Made by a program: the position numbers and the translations under genes. From positions 1-15,481 of the forward strand of contig JAULYZ010000062.1 in NCBI GenBank assembly GCA_032117595.1: a stretch of DNA of 15,481 nt, given 5' to 3'. Positions 1 through 7,604 of this stretch are shown in pieces (within the stretch, counting starts at the first letter, position 1; each line of letters begins with the position of its first letter). The notes under the pieces were generated by a model, which did not search any database, had not been told where the DNA came from, and saw only the letters and a program-made list of their open reading frames with translations. Source of the stretch: WLJO01 sp032117595. GTDB lineage: Bacteria > Actinomycetota > Acidimicrobiia > Acidimicrobiales > Ilumatobacteraceae.

Positions 1-1972
1 CGCGCGAGTCGATGGTGGTGGTGTCGACGTAGGCGAATTCGGTGAGTGGTGTGTTGGGGTCGTAGATCCCCGCGCGTGCTTGATCGAGAGAACGAACCTT
101 CGCCTCACCAACGAGGTACGCGTCGGCCAATCGCGGTTCGTAGGAGTACACAGCATTGGGTCCGGTCTGCCCTTGAGACGTCCACCCCGATCCGACCGAG
201 CCGGCGTAACCGCTCGCAAGGAGCGTGGTGGTACGGAGGATGTCCGGTACCCAACCCCCCTGCCAGAACCCGGGCGCTGGGACGTATCCGTTGTACGCCA
301 TCCCGCCGAGTGTGTCGGAGTAGTCGACTTGGAGGAGCGGGTCGTAGCCATTCACGCTGAGACTGCGGTGCCCCACCACCTCGGGCCAGAACGAGCTCGC
401 GTCAGCGATGTCACTCGCCCAACGGTCGAGCCCGCCGGGTGCATCAATCGCCCCACCGAACGGGGGCGGCGAGTCGTTGAACGTCTCGGACACCGCTGCA
501 ACGGGAAGACCCTGAGCGCGCCACGGAGCGGCGATGACGAAGAGACCGAGGTCCAGTGCGCACACCAGCGCAAGTGCCGCCGTGCCCAGCAATCGAGATC
601 GCGCGATGACGAGACCTGTAAGGCCGAGGAGGAGCACGAGCGCGACCGGAAGGAACCTCGCACGCACCCCGGCGCTCCCCTGCAGCATGCTCCCTCCGAG
701 ATCGGTGAGAGCAGGCAGCACAAGCATCAGCCCCATGAAGATCACGGCAGCGACAACGACGCGTTGTGCCCACAGCCGAGGCGCGCGCAGAAACTCCCGG
801 GCGCCGGCACCAGCCAAAATCGCCACGGCAAGGTTGGTCCAGAGGAGATTGCGGCTCCATGCCCGGAAGCGACTCGCAAATGGCACCCAGTCATAGACGA
901 TCGGCCCGAGCGGTGTGCTCCCGCCCAACGCAGTGAGCACCCCAAGAACACCGAGGAGCATCAGTGCGAAACTCAAGCGGTGTCGGCGCAGACCGACCAC
1001 ACCGATGATTGCAAGAGCCATCATCGTGATGCCGAGATAATTGGCCACCTCATGTTGGAGCGATCCCCCAAGCCACGCTGTCCGGCCGATCGGACCGGCA
1101 CCGGTGCCACCGAGCAGACCTGGGACGAGCAACGTGGACAGGTGTTTCGGGGCGGCCGCAAACTCAAACGCTGCGGCTTCACTCAGTCCTGGGCGAACGC
1201 TTGATTTGCTGAACGAGAGTTGTGAGACCAGTTGAACAGCACCAAGTGCAACCCCCAAGACGATAGAGCCGCCTACACGGAGCCACGGGACAAGTCCGCT
1301 CTTGCGGCGCACGAGCTCGAAGACAGCGCAGACGCCGAGAGCAATCAGAGCGATCCACATCAGCTGTGTGAGTTGCAGCGCCATGGCGCCGATGAGGAGT
1401 GCCAGCAAGGCGCAGTTGCGCAGGCGCGGGCCAGCAATCACTGCGTCGAGGGCGAGAAGCGACCAGGGCAGCACCGTGAGGCCAACCACGTAGGGAAGAA
1501 ACATCGAGTGATAGATGAAATAACCGTTGAGGGTTCCACCAATAGCGACAACGACGGCACCCGCCAGCGAACCCCATCTGCGCCACGCCCAGGTGTACCA
1601 ACCGGCTGTCATCAGCCAGAGGTGAACGAAGAACCAGACGCGAAATGCCGTGAGCGGAGCGAGTAAGCCGAAGATGGCGTTCGGAAGGTAGAAGATCGCC
1701 GATTGGCCCGCACCCAAGGCATTGAAACCACCAAACATGTTTCCCCACCACAGGGGAGACGTGCCGGACCAGACGTTGTCCCATGCCGCCGTGTATCTAG
1801 GGATATACGCGGCAACTGAGTCGCCCCACAGCATGGTGCGGCGGCCGACCAGCACTTCGAAGAAGGGAAGCGTTGTACACAACAGCGAGGCAGCAAGAGC
1901 GATGAGCCTGCGCCACCCAGGTGACAGCGCTGAGCAGCGTCGTTCGAATGCTGCGTAGGTGCTGACGATCAT
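1..1972 (-). CDS. YfhO-like polytopic membrane protein (3' end outside window)
   Basis: This reading frame is open without a stop for 657 codons and leaves the window at base 1, so the C-terminus is missing. The protein starts with a short cytoplasmic stretch, has a dozen or so hydrophobic segments between about residues 24 and 482, and ends in a soluble, probably extracytoplasmic part. Features typical of the YfhO / GT-C glycosyltransferase-like superfamily are an early Gly-Asp after the first membrane segment (50-51, GDSVAAYIPRY), QHEVANYLGI near 306-315, the RFRAWSRNLL motif at 368-377, and NGYDPL at 541-546. Family members are thought to transfer lipid-linked sugars or modify surface polymers; the substrate here is unknown. 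The ATG overlaps the stop of the methyltransferase gene by 4 bases (ATGA), so the two are probably translationally coupled. Codon use is less GC-biased than in the rest of the window, with a TTA and some AGA codons. The family call is good; the function is inferred. Confidence 0.8.
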   Translation of the reverse strand, partial: MIVSTYAAFERRCSALSPGWRRLIALAASLLCTTLPFFEVLVGRRTMLWGDSVAAYIPRYTAAWDNVWSGTSPLWWGNMFGGFNALGAGQSAIFYLPNAIFGLLAPLTAFRVWFFVHLWLMTAGWYTWAWRRWGSLAGAVVVAIGGTLNGYFIYHSMFLPYVVGLTVLPWSLLALDAVIAGPRLRNCALLALLIGAMALQLTQLMWIALIALGVCAVFELVRRKSGLVPWLRVGGSIVLGVALGAVQLVSQLSFSKSSVRPGLSEAAAFEFAAAPKHLSTLLVPGLLGGTGAGPIGRTAWLGGSLQHEVANYLGITMMALAIIGVVGLRRHRLSFALMLLGVLGVLTALGGSTPLGPIVYDWVPFASRFRAWSRNLLWTNLAVAILAGAGAREFLRAPRLWAQRVVVAAVIFMGLMLVLPALTDLGGSMLQGSAGVRARFLPVALVLLLGLTGLVIARSRLLGTAALALVCALDLGLFVIAAPWRAQGLPVAAVSETFNDSPPPFGGAIDAPGGLDRWASDIADASSFWPEVVGHRSLSVNGYDPLLQVDYSDTLGGMAYNGYVPAPGFWQGGWVPDILRTTTLLASGYAGSVGSGWTSQGQTGPNAVYSYEPRLADAYLVGEAKVRSLDQARAGIYDPNTPLTEFAYVDTTTIDSR

Positions 1973-2757
1973 CTCGTAGGGACCACCTGATCCGGAACCC
2001 GCGCAACCAGAAATGCACTGACACCGAACAACCGGTTCCATGGCAAACGGTGCTCGAGGCCGAGGAGAACCTTTAGTGCGAAGTTGATTGGCCGCGGGAT
2101 TGAATCAAGATCGCTCGCTGCTACCCGTGATCGGCGAAGACGACGGATCACCCACACCGCCGGGAAGATGGTGGCGAAGAGGTATCTCTGATGCAGCACC
2201 GTCAGACCGCTTCGCTCCGCAACCAGTTTGAGTTCCGGTAGCCGGTATCGGCGGTAGTGCTCGAGAAACACGTCGTGTGAACTCCAGAGCGACATAAACG
2301 CCGGCACGGTGATGAGCACGAGCGTCCCTGGAGCTGCTTGTGAGACGTATCCGGCGAGCAGATCGGTGTCGTCGGGAACATGCTCCAAGACATCGATGAA
2401 CAACAGAACTGTTGCGTTTCGCACGGACTCCGGGTCGGCCGAACGGACGTATCGCCATCGTCCGTTGTCCTCGATCCGGGAGTCCTCGGAGTAATTCGGG
2501 TCGACACACACGACGTATTCATCGGCGCCCGGTCGAGCAAGACCACGGGCGAGGAATCCGGACCCAGCGCCCACATCGACGAGGCGGAGATGGGAGACCG
2601 GCCAACGACGTAACGCACGCCGCAAGACCGACAACTTCGACTGGTAGTACCAGTGTTGGTCCGGATCGACGAGCGAGACCTCTTTCAGGTCCACGGTTGA
2701 GGCTTCCGGGAACAGCGGGTCGAAGTGGGTCTTGGCCTGACTACCAGCGCAGTGCAC
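1969..2757 (-). CDS. Class I SAM-dependent methyltransferase
   Basis: A 262-residue protein with the Rossmann-type SAM-binding motif DVGAGSGF at 61-68, an acidic motif II region ending VVCVDP at 82-87, and the post-motif LLFIDVLEHVPDD at 118-130. These are the marks of the Methyltransf_11/23-like group often found in polysaccharide and glycolipid clusters. The segment after residue 150 (VPAFMSLWSSHD, then EHYRRYRLPEL) is common in that group. A hydrophobic stretch near 193-205 could touch the membrane. The start used is GTG at 2757, the only usual start codon between the upstream in-frame stop and the body of the protein; a second GTG at residue 22 is possible. No strong Shine-Dalgarno is seen. 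The gene is coupled to the downstream YfhO-like gene by ATGA overlap, so the pair probably acts on the same surface molecule. The acceptor is unknown. Confidence 0.82.
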   Translation of the reverse strand: MHCAGSQAKTHFDPLFPEASTVDLKEVSLVDPDQHWYYQSKLSVLRRALRRWPVSHLRLVDVGAGSGFLARGLARPGADEYVVCVDPNYSEDSRIEDNGRWRYVRSADPESVRNATVLLFIDVLEHVPDDTDLLAGYVSQAAPGTLVLITVPAFMSLWSSHDVFLEHYRRYRLPELKLVAERSGLTVLHQRYLFATIFPAVWVIRRLRRSRVAASDLDSIPRPINFALKVLLGLEHRLPWNRLFGVSAFLVARVPDQVVPTR

Positions 2758-2807
2758 GGCACGGGAACCACCATCACAGAACCGATGCCAACCGTCTCAC
2801 GCCGAGG

Positions 2808-2813
2808 ACGCTA
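2808..2813 (-). promoter_or_regulatory. Possible -10 box for the methyltransferase unit
   Basis: TAGCGT on the minus strand fits the actinobacterial TANNNT pattern. It lies in the 139-base gap between the iron-sulfur reductase stop and the methyltransferase start, inside the 9-mer CTAGCGTCC, which recurs before the reductase gene. No clear -35 element is visible. This is weak evidence. Confidence 0.3.
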
Positions 2814-2896
2814 GTCCAGCGCTGGTCGTGGTGCGCCCGTTACCAGTGTGCGGTGGAGGTAGTGCAAGGCAGCCGTGGGACGCGTACCGGCGCTGC

Positions 2897-5173
2897 TCAG
2901 CTGAAGCTGCTGAGCGGCGCCTCGGGCTGGGCAAGACGCTGCTCGCCGGCCTCGATGGCGTCGAGCACGTGGATGGCGATGTCGCCCACCTTGATGCTGT
3001 CGGGGTCGATGCCCATCGCAGGGGCAGCGGCCTTCACGCCATCGTCGAGCATGATGTAGCAGAAGGGGCACGCAGTGGCGATGCGGGTGGCACCGGTGCT
3101 CAGTGCCTCCTGCGAGCGCTCGTCGTTCACCTTCTTGCCGATGGACTCCTCCATCCACATGCGGGCGCCGCCGGCGCCGCAGCACATGCCCTTGGTGCCA
3201 TTGCGCGGCATCTCCACCACTTGCACGCCCTTGAGCGAACCGACCACCTTGCGCGGCGCCAGGTACACGTCGTTGTGGCGACCGAGGTAGCAGGAGTCGT
3301 GGTAGGCGACACGCTCCTCGAGCGAGGCCATGCTCACATCGAGCTTTCCGCTCTCGATCAACTGCTCGAGCAGCTCGCTGTGGTGGATCACCTCGTAGTT
3401 GCCGCCGAGCTGCGGGTACTCGTTCTTCAGCGTGTTGAAGCAGTGCGGGCACTGGGTGATGATCTTCTTCACGCCCATGCCGTTCATCATCTCGATGTTG
3501 GGCATGGCGAGCATCTGGAACAGGTACTCGTTGCCGGAGCGCCGGGCGGAGTCACCGGTGCACATCTCGGAGGGCCCGAGGATGGCCACGTCGATGCCCG
3601 CACGCTTGAGCAGCTTGGCCATCGACTGGGTGACCTTCTTGTTCTTGTCGTCGAACGAACCCGCGCAACCCACCCAGTAGAGGTACTCCTCGGTGAAGGC
3701 CTCACCCGGGTCCACGACCTTCACGTCGAGGTCCTTGGCCCAGTCGGCGCGCTCGCCCTGGTTCATGCCCCACGGGTTGCCCTGGTTCTCCATCGAGCGG
3801 TACGCGTTGCCGAGCTCGGTGGGGAAGTTGCTCTCCATGAGCGAGAGGTAGCGGCGCATGTCGAGGATCTTGTCGAGGATCTCGATGTTCACCGGGCAGA
3901 TCTCGTCGCACGCCTTGCAGGTGGTGCAGCTCCACACCTCATCGGCGCTCACGCGCTCGAACAACGAGTTCGCCGTGATGGTGATCTCTTTGTCCACGCC
4001 GATGGGCGGCGTGATGTGCGCGTGCGTGGCGGTGGCCGCCATGACCTCACCGGTCTTCAGCACGATCTCACGCGGGTCGAGCGGCTTGCCCGTTGCGTGC
4101 GCAGGGCACACGCTCGTGCACCGACCGCACATCGTGCAGGCGTCGGTATCGAGCAACTGCTTCCAGGTGAAGTCCTCCACCACCGACGCGCCGAACGACT
4201 CGAGCGAGGTCTCCGCCAGGTTCGGCATCGGCTTCATCGCGCCCTTGGGGCGCTCGCGGTTGCGCAGGTACATGTTCAGCGGTGACGTGAACATGTGGCG
4301 CAGCATCGTCACCGGCAGAATCGCCAAGAAGAGCAGGAACGACACCACGTGCGACACCCAGAAGATCTGGTGCCAGCGCTCGACGGTCTCGATCTGCAGC
4401 GAGTCGAACCACGTGGCGATCGGGTAGCCGACGAAACTCCACTTCTCATGGGACTCGGTGCCCTCGGCGGCGATACGGACACCCTCTGCGAGGAAGCCGG
4501 TTGCACCGATGAGGAAGAACGTGCCGAGGATCACGGCGTGCTCGGGCTTGCTCTTGATGCGGATTCGGTAGGGGCGCTGCACGTAGCGGCGCAGGATCGC
4601 CCAGATGATGCCCACCATGAACACCACGCCGGCGAGATCGGCGATGAACGAGTACGCGAGGTAGGTCTTGCCGTGGAGGAACTTCGCGCTCTCGGGCAAC
4701 TGGTGGTCGATCTCGAGGGTGGTGGTGACACCGAGCAGTACGAGGAACCCGAAATAGATCATCGAGTGCATGAGGCCTGCTGCGGAGTCGCGCAGCAGGG
4801 TCTGCATGTACACGCCCGCACGGAAGTCCTTGAGACGGTGTGCGAGGTTGCGGGCCGTGGTGCGCCGACGGTCCGGGCCGCCGCGCTCCCAGTTGCGCAT
4901 GCGCTGCGCGAACGCCCAGGCGCCCCACACGAGGAAGATCGGCACCACCGTGTAGAACGCGATCTGCAGGGGTCCCGGGATGCCGCCGAAGGGCTCGCGA
5001 GTCACCTCGTTCTCGTTGTGCCAGTGGGTGATCTGCGGGAGGATGCCCGACACCACCGTGAACAGGCCCATGAAGACCCCGATGGCGAGGACGAGCTGGT
5101 GGGGGCGGAGGCGCTTGGGACCCGACGGGGCCGAGCTGGCCTCCTGCTGGTCGTGCGAGGCGTGGGTGCTCAT
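2897..5173 (-). CDS. Membrane-bound 4Fe-4S / CCG-domain reductase, Rv0338c-like
   Basis: A 758-residue protein in three parts. Residues about 24-295 carry several membrane helices resembling the nitrate-reductase gamma / haem b domain. Next come two ferredoxin-type clusters: Cys346, 349, 352, 356 and Cys416, 419, 422, 426. The C-terminal half holds two cysteine-rich CCG domains: Cys503, Cys538, Cys575/578 and Cys628, Cys664/665, Cys702/705. The first CCG domain has a single central cysteine (MCTGD), the second the full CCG. This is the architecture of mycobacterial Rv0338c and of ETF:menaquinone oxidoreductases (heterodisulfide-reductase HdrD-like), so the likely role is passing electrons, perhaps from ETF during fatty-acid oxidation, to the quinone pool in the cytoplasmic membrane. 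The donor is inferred. The start chosen is ATG 5173; an in-frame GTG at 5182 would add three residues. A cNMP-binding gene lies 99 bases upstream on the same strand. Confidence 0.9.
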   Translation of the reverse strand: MSTHASHDQQEASSAPSGPKRLRPHQLVLAIGVFMGLFTVVSGILPQITHWHNENEVTREPFGGIPGPLQIAFYTVVPIFLVWGAWAFAQRMRNWERGGPDRRRTTARNLAHRLKDFRAGVYMQTLLRDSAAGLMHSMIYFGFLVLLGVTTTLEIDHQLPESAKFLHGKTYLAYSFIADLAGVVFMVGIIWAILRRYVQRPYRIRIKSKPEHAVILGTFFLIGATGFLAEGVRIAAEGTESHEKWSFVGYPIATWFDSLQIETVERWHQIFWVSHVVSFLLFLAILPVTMLRHMFTSPLNMYLRNRERPKGAMKPMPNLAETSLESFGASVVEDFTWKQLLDTDACTMCGRCTSVCPAHATGKPLDPREIVLKTGEVMAATATHAHITPPIGVDKEITITANSLFERVSADEVWSCTTCKACDEICPVNIEILDKILDMRRYLSLMESNFPTELGNAYRSMENQGNPWGMNQGERADWAKDLDVKVVDPGEAFTEEYLYWVGCAGSFDDKNKKVTQSMAKLLKRAGIDVAILGPSEMCTGDSARRSGNEYLFQMLAMPNIEMMNGMGVKKIITQCPHCFNTLKNEYPQLGGNYEVIHHSELLEQLIESGKLDVSMASLEERVAYHDSCYLGRHNDVYLAPRKVVGSLKGVQVVEMPRNGTKGMCCGAGGARMWMEESIGKKVNDERSQEALSTGATRIATACPFCYIMLDDGVKAAAPAMGIDPDSIKVGDIAIHVLDAIEAGEQRLAQPEAPLSSFS

Positions 5174-5184
5174 GACGACCACGG

Positions 5185-5190
5185 ACGCTA
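5185..5190 (-). promoter_or_regulatory. Possible -10 box for the iron-sulfur reductase
   Basis: TAGCGT lies 11 nt before the ATG (2 nt before the alternative GTG) on the minus strand, within the repeated 9-mer CTAGCGTCC. There is no Shine-Dalgarno between it and the ATG, so a very short leader is possible. The gene may instead be read from the upstream cNMP-binding gene. Confidence 0.35.
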
Positions 5191-5272
5191 GCGCGCCGGG
5201 TCCCCGTCCAGAGAGGTGGTGTGACGCCTGCCCCGGAGCGCCGCTCGATGCGAAGGGCGGGCGATCGGTCGG

Positions 5273-5698
5273 TCAGCCGAAGTACTGGCGGTCGAAGTCC
5301 CGGATCCGCCCGGCGAGGTACTCGAGCATCTTGCGGTTGAGCGCAGGGACCGTCTCGATGGTCCCGAGAAACTCCCGTTGCGGAATCACGAGGAGGCGGC
5401 ACTCGGTGTCGCACACCACCGTGGCCGTGCGGGGCCCGTGGTCGAACAGGGCAAGCTCACCCACGATGCCCCCGACCCCGACGGTGGCCAGTTTCTTGCC
5501 GTTGCGCCGCACCGTCACGGTGCCCGACAGCACGACGAAGGCCTCCCTGCCCATCTGACCCTGGTCGATGAGCTTCTGACCGGCCGCGGCCGTGATCTCG
5601 TCACCGGCTTTGAGGATGCGTTCGAGATCCTTCGTGGAGCAGTTCGAGAACAGCGGGACCCGACGGAGGTGCTCGAGCGATTCCTTCTTCGACGTCAT
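5273..5698 (-). CDS. Single-domain cyclic-nucleotide-binding protein (Crp-like cNMP fold)
   Basis: A 141-residue protein made almost entirely of one cNMP-binding beta-roll. It begins with the usual LRRVPLFSNCSTKDLERI (11-28). The phosphate-binding cassette, GELALFDHGPRTATV at 80-94, contains the glutamate (E81) and arginine (R90) that contact cyclic nucleotide in Crp/PKA-type domains, so ligand binding looks intact. There is no DNA-binding helix-turn-helix, so it is not a complete Crp/Fnr regulator. It may be a stand-alone sensor or a partner protein. It starts at ATG with no Shine-Dalgarno and a -10-like box 6 nt upstream. The stop lies 99 bases before the iron-sulfur reductase on the same strand, so co-transcription is possible; the intervening DNA holds no clear terminator. 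The fold is certain; the partner is unknown. Confidence 0.88.
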   Translation of the reverse strand: MTSKKESLEHLRRVPLFSNCSTKDLERILKAGDEITAAAGQKLIDQGQMGREAFVVLSGTVTVRRNGKKLATVGVGGIVGELALFDHGPRTATVVCDTECRLLVIPQREFLGTIETVPALNRKMLEYLAGRIRDFDRQYFG

Positions 5699-5704
5699 GG
5701 CCGG

Positions 5705-5710
5705 ATCCTA
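5705..5710 (-). promoter_or_regulatory. -10 box of a probable leaderless promoter for the cNMP protein
   Basis: TAGGAT on the minus strand, exactly 6 nt before the ATG, with no ribosome binding site. With the usual -10 to start-site distance, transcription would begin at or next to the A of the start codon. No good -35 box is visible. Confidence 0.45.
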
Positions 5711-5800
5711 CGACGGATGGTTCCCGGGCGCTCGTGGGCCCCCGTACGCTCGGACGCCAGTGATGCGTACACCGGCGATCCACAACGACGGGCCCCGGCC

Positions 5801-6787
5801 ATGACGGTGCTCGTCGTCGGCGGGGCCGGGTACATCGGCTCGGTCACGGTGCGCGCACTTCTGGGCGCGGGTCGCACCGTGGTGGTCTACGACGATCTGT
5901 CCACCGGGTTCCGCGCAGCGGTCCCCGACGGTGTCGCCTTCGTGCAGGGATCGACCCACGATGCGGCGGCGCTGGAGGCCGTGGTTGCCGAGCACGGTGT
6001 GGACGTCGCCGTGCACTTCGCAGCGAAGAAGGCGGCGGGCGAGTCGATGAACCAGCCCGAGCGGTACTTCGCCGAGAACGTGGCGGGCTCCAACACCCTT
6101 CTCGGGGCACTCGTGCGCGCCGGCGTGCACCGGGTGGTGTTCTCGTCGTCGGCAGCGGTGTACGGCAACGCGACCCAACTCCCCATCCACGAGGACTCAC
6201 CGAAGCATCCCGAGAACCCGTACGGCGAGTCGAAACTCATCGTCGAACAGATGCTCGGGTGGTTCGACCGCTGTCACGGCCTGCGCAGCGTGAGCCTGCG
6301 CTACTTCAATGCCGCCGGCGCCACCGACGACGGTGCAGTGGGCGAAGACTTTGCGCACAGCACCAACCTCGTGCCGGTGCTCATGAAAGCGGTGCTCGGG
6401 CGTCGCGGACCGCTTGAGGTCTTCGGAACCGACTACCCCACACGCGACGGCACCGCTATCCGCGACTACGTGCATGTCGAGGACCTCGCTGCCGGCCATG
6501 TCCGCGCCGTGGAGTACCTCGAACGCGGTGGCTCAACCACGTCGATCAACCTCGGTACTGCGCGGGGTTCGTCGGTGTGGGAGATCGTGCGCGCCGCCGA
6601 GGCTGTCATCGGGGCGCCGGTTCCCCATGTTGCAGCGCCACGTCGTGCCGGTGACGCCGTCGAGCTCTACGCCGACATCTCACGGGCTCGTGCACTGCTC
6701 GGTTGGGAACCGGTGCGCAACATCAACGCCATCATGGAATCCGAGTGGAAATGGCGGCAGCACCGCCCCGACGGCTTCGGGGCGTGA
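5801..6787 (+). CDS. galE: UDP-glucose 4-epimerase
   Basis: A 328-residue extended short-chain dehydrogenase that interconverts UDP-glucose and UDP-galactose with bound NAD, in the Leloir pathway and surface-sugar supply. Visible are the N-terminal Rossmann glycine motif GGAGYIGS at 7-14, the acidic DDLSTG at 31-36, the active-site serines at 115-117 (FSSSAAVYGN), the catalytic Tyr141 and Lys145 (YGESK), RYFNAAGA at 167-174, and DYVHVEDLA at 222-230. Length is close to the usual 330-340. The frame stays open far upstream, but the protein fold begins at this ATG, so I place the start at 5801. The Shine-Dalgarno is poor. It diverges from the cNMP gene across a 102-base gap and converges on gpmA with only 7 bases between the stops. 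A TANNNT box (TACGCT, 5745-5750) is a weak promoter candidate. Related NDP-sugar epimerases are possible, but GalE fits best. Confidence 0.92.
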   Translation: MTVLVVGGAGYIGSVTVRALLGAGRTVVVYDDLSTGFRAAVPDGVAFVQGSTHDAAALEAVVAEHGVDVAVHFAAKKAAGESMNQPERYFAENVAGSNTLLGALVRAGVHRVVFSSSAAVYGNATQLPIHEDSPKHPENPYGESKLIVEQMLGWFDRCHGLRSVSLRYFNAAGATDDGAVGEDFAHSTNLVPVLMKAVLGRRGPLEVFGTDYPTRDGTAIRDYVHVEDLAAGHVRAVEYLERGGSTTSINLGTARGSSVWEIVRAAEAVIGAPVPHVAAPRRAGDAVELYADISRARALLGWEPVRNINAIMESEWKWRQHRPDGFGA

Positions 6788-6794
6788 GGCGGTC

Positions 6795-7544
6795 TCAGCG
6801 CTTGGAGGCCTGGGCGGCAACGGCTGCGGCCGCAGCAGCAATCGCTTCTGGATCGCCGAGGTACTCCACCGAGGTCACGCCGAGGGCATCGTCGAACCGG
6901 TAGCGGCGCGGCACGCCGGTGGGGATGTTCAGTTCGGCGATGTCGGAATCGGAGATGTGCTCGAGGTGCTTCACGAGCGCGCGCAGCGAGTTGCCGTGCG
7001 CCACCACCAACACATCGAGGCCGGCCTGCAGTTGCGGCACCACCACGTCGTGCCAGTAGGGCAGCACCCGCGCCACCACATCTTTGAGGCACTCCGATGC
7101 CGGCAGAACATCGGCGGGCAGGCGTCGGTAGCGCGGATCGTTCACCGGGTGCTCGGGGCTCGAGGTGTCCACCGGCGGCGGCGGCACGTCGTAGCTGCGG
7201 CGCCACAGGAGCGTCTGGGCCTCGCCGTGGCGTTCCGTGGTGGCCTTCTTGTCGAGACCCTGCAGCGCTCCGTAGTGACGCTCGTTGAGGCGCCACGTGC
7301 GCTGCACCGGGAGCCACACCTCACCGAGCTCGCTGAGTGCGAGGTGTGCGGTCATCACGGCCCGGGTGAGCAGGGACGTATGCACCACATCGAAGGCCAT
7401 GCCGGCCCCGGCCAGCGTGCGGCCAGCCGCCTGTGCCTCCAGTGTCCCCTTCTCGGAGAGCGGGACATCGTGCCAACCCGTGAACAGGTTGCGCTGGTTC
7501 CACGTGCTCTCACCGTGGCGCAGGAGGACGAGCGTGCCGGTCAT
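6795..7544 (-). CDS. gpmA: 2,3-bisphosphoglycerate-dependent phosphoglycerate mutase
   Basis: A 249-residue histidine phosphatase-superfamily enzyme that converts 3-phosphoglycerate to 2-phosphoglycerate in glycolysis and gluconeogenesis. The catalytic loop is LLRHGESTWN at 7-16, with the phosphorylated His10. FTGWHDVPLS follows at 21-30. The acid/base residue is Glu88 in NERHYGALQG, and the second histidine is His183 in VVAHGNSLRA. IPTGVP (207-212) is the usual C-terminal landmark, and the length matches the family. The protein ends in an alanine-rich tail. The in-frame ORF extends upstream, but the family start is clearly the ATG at 7544. A GGGGA sits only 2 nt before the ATG, too close for normal ribosome binding. 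The gene diverges from the LLM oxidoreductase and converges on galE. Confidence 0.94.
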   Translation of the reverse strand: MTGTLVLLRHGESTWNQRNLFTGWHDVPLSEKGTLEAQAAGRTLAGAGMAFDVVHTSLLTRAVMTAHLALSELGEVWLPVQRTWRLNERHYGALQGLDKKATTERHGEAQTLLWRRSYDVPPPPVDTSSPEHPVNDPRYRRLPADVLPASECLKDVVARVLPYWHDVVVPQLQAGLDVLVVAHGNSLRALVKHLEHISDSDIAELNIPTGVPRRYRFDDALGVTSVEYLGDPEAIAAAAAAVAAQASKR

Positions 7545-7553
7545 GGTCCCCGA

Positions 7554-7559
7554 ACGGTA
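7554..7559 (-). promoter_or_regulatory. Possible -10 box for gpmA
   Basis: TACCGT on the minus strand, 9 nt before the gpmA ATG, in the 60-base divergent gap shared with the LLM oxidoreductase. This would give a leader of only a few bases. No clear -35 is seen. Confidence 0.35.
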
Positions 7560-7592
7560 CCGGCGGTGGCGTCGGGCGGGCGAGCCGCCGAC

Positions 7593-7598
7593 TAGAAA
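7593..7598 (+). promoter_or_regulatory. -10 box of a probable leaderless promoter for the LLM oxidoreductase
   Basis: TAGAAA, 6 nt before the ATG at 7605, with no Shine-Dalgarno in between. It departs from TANNNT at the last base. The spacing is the same as for the cNMP, amidohydrolase and VOC genes. Confidence 0.35.
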
Positions 7599-7604
7599 CA
7601 CCGC

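Noticed and set aside
970..982. Isolated ACTCAAG inside the YfhO-like gene
   Set aside because: There is no matching CTTGAGT arm at 7-base spacing, and it is inside coding sequence; not a HAIR site.
80..1204. Long plus-strand ORF (374 codons) at the left end
   Set aside because: Its translation is low-complexity and rich in Arg/His/Glu with no fold; it is the antisense shadow of the YfhO-like gene, whose minus-strand frame is open over the whole region and shows membrane segments and family motifs.
2895..2915. Inverted repeat GCTCAGC-N7-GCTGAGC at the end of the Fe-S reductase gene
   Set aside because: It overlaps the last codons and is not followed by a T-run in the direction of transcription, so I do not call a terminator.
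2828..5191. Plus-strand ORFs of 485 and 298 codons
   Set aside because: They are antisense to the Fe-S reductase, consist of His/Leu/Val/Glu-rich sequence without domains, and are expected from strong GC3 bias.
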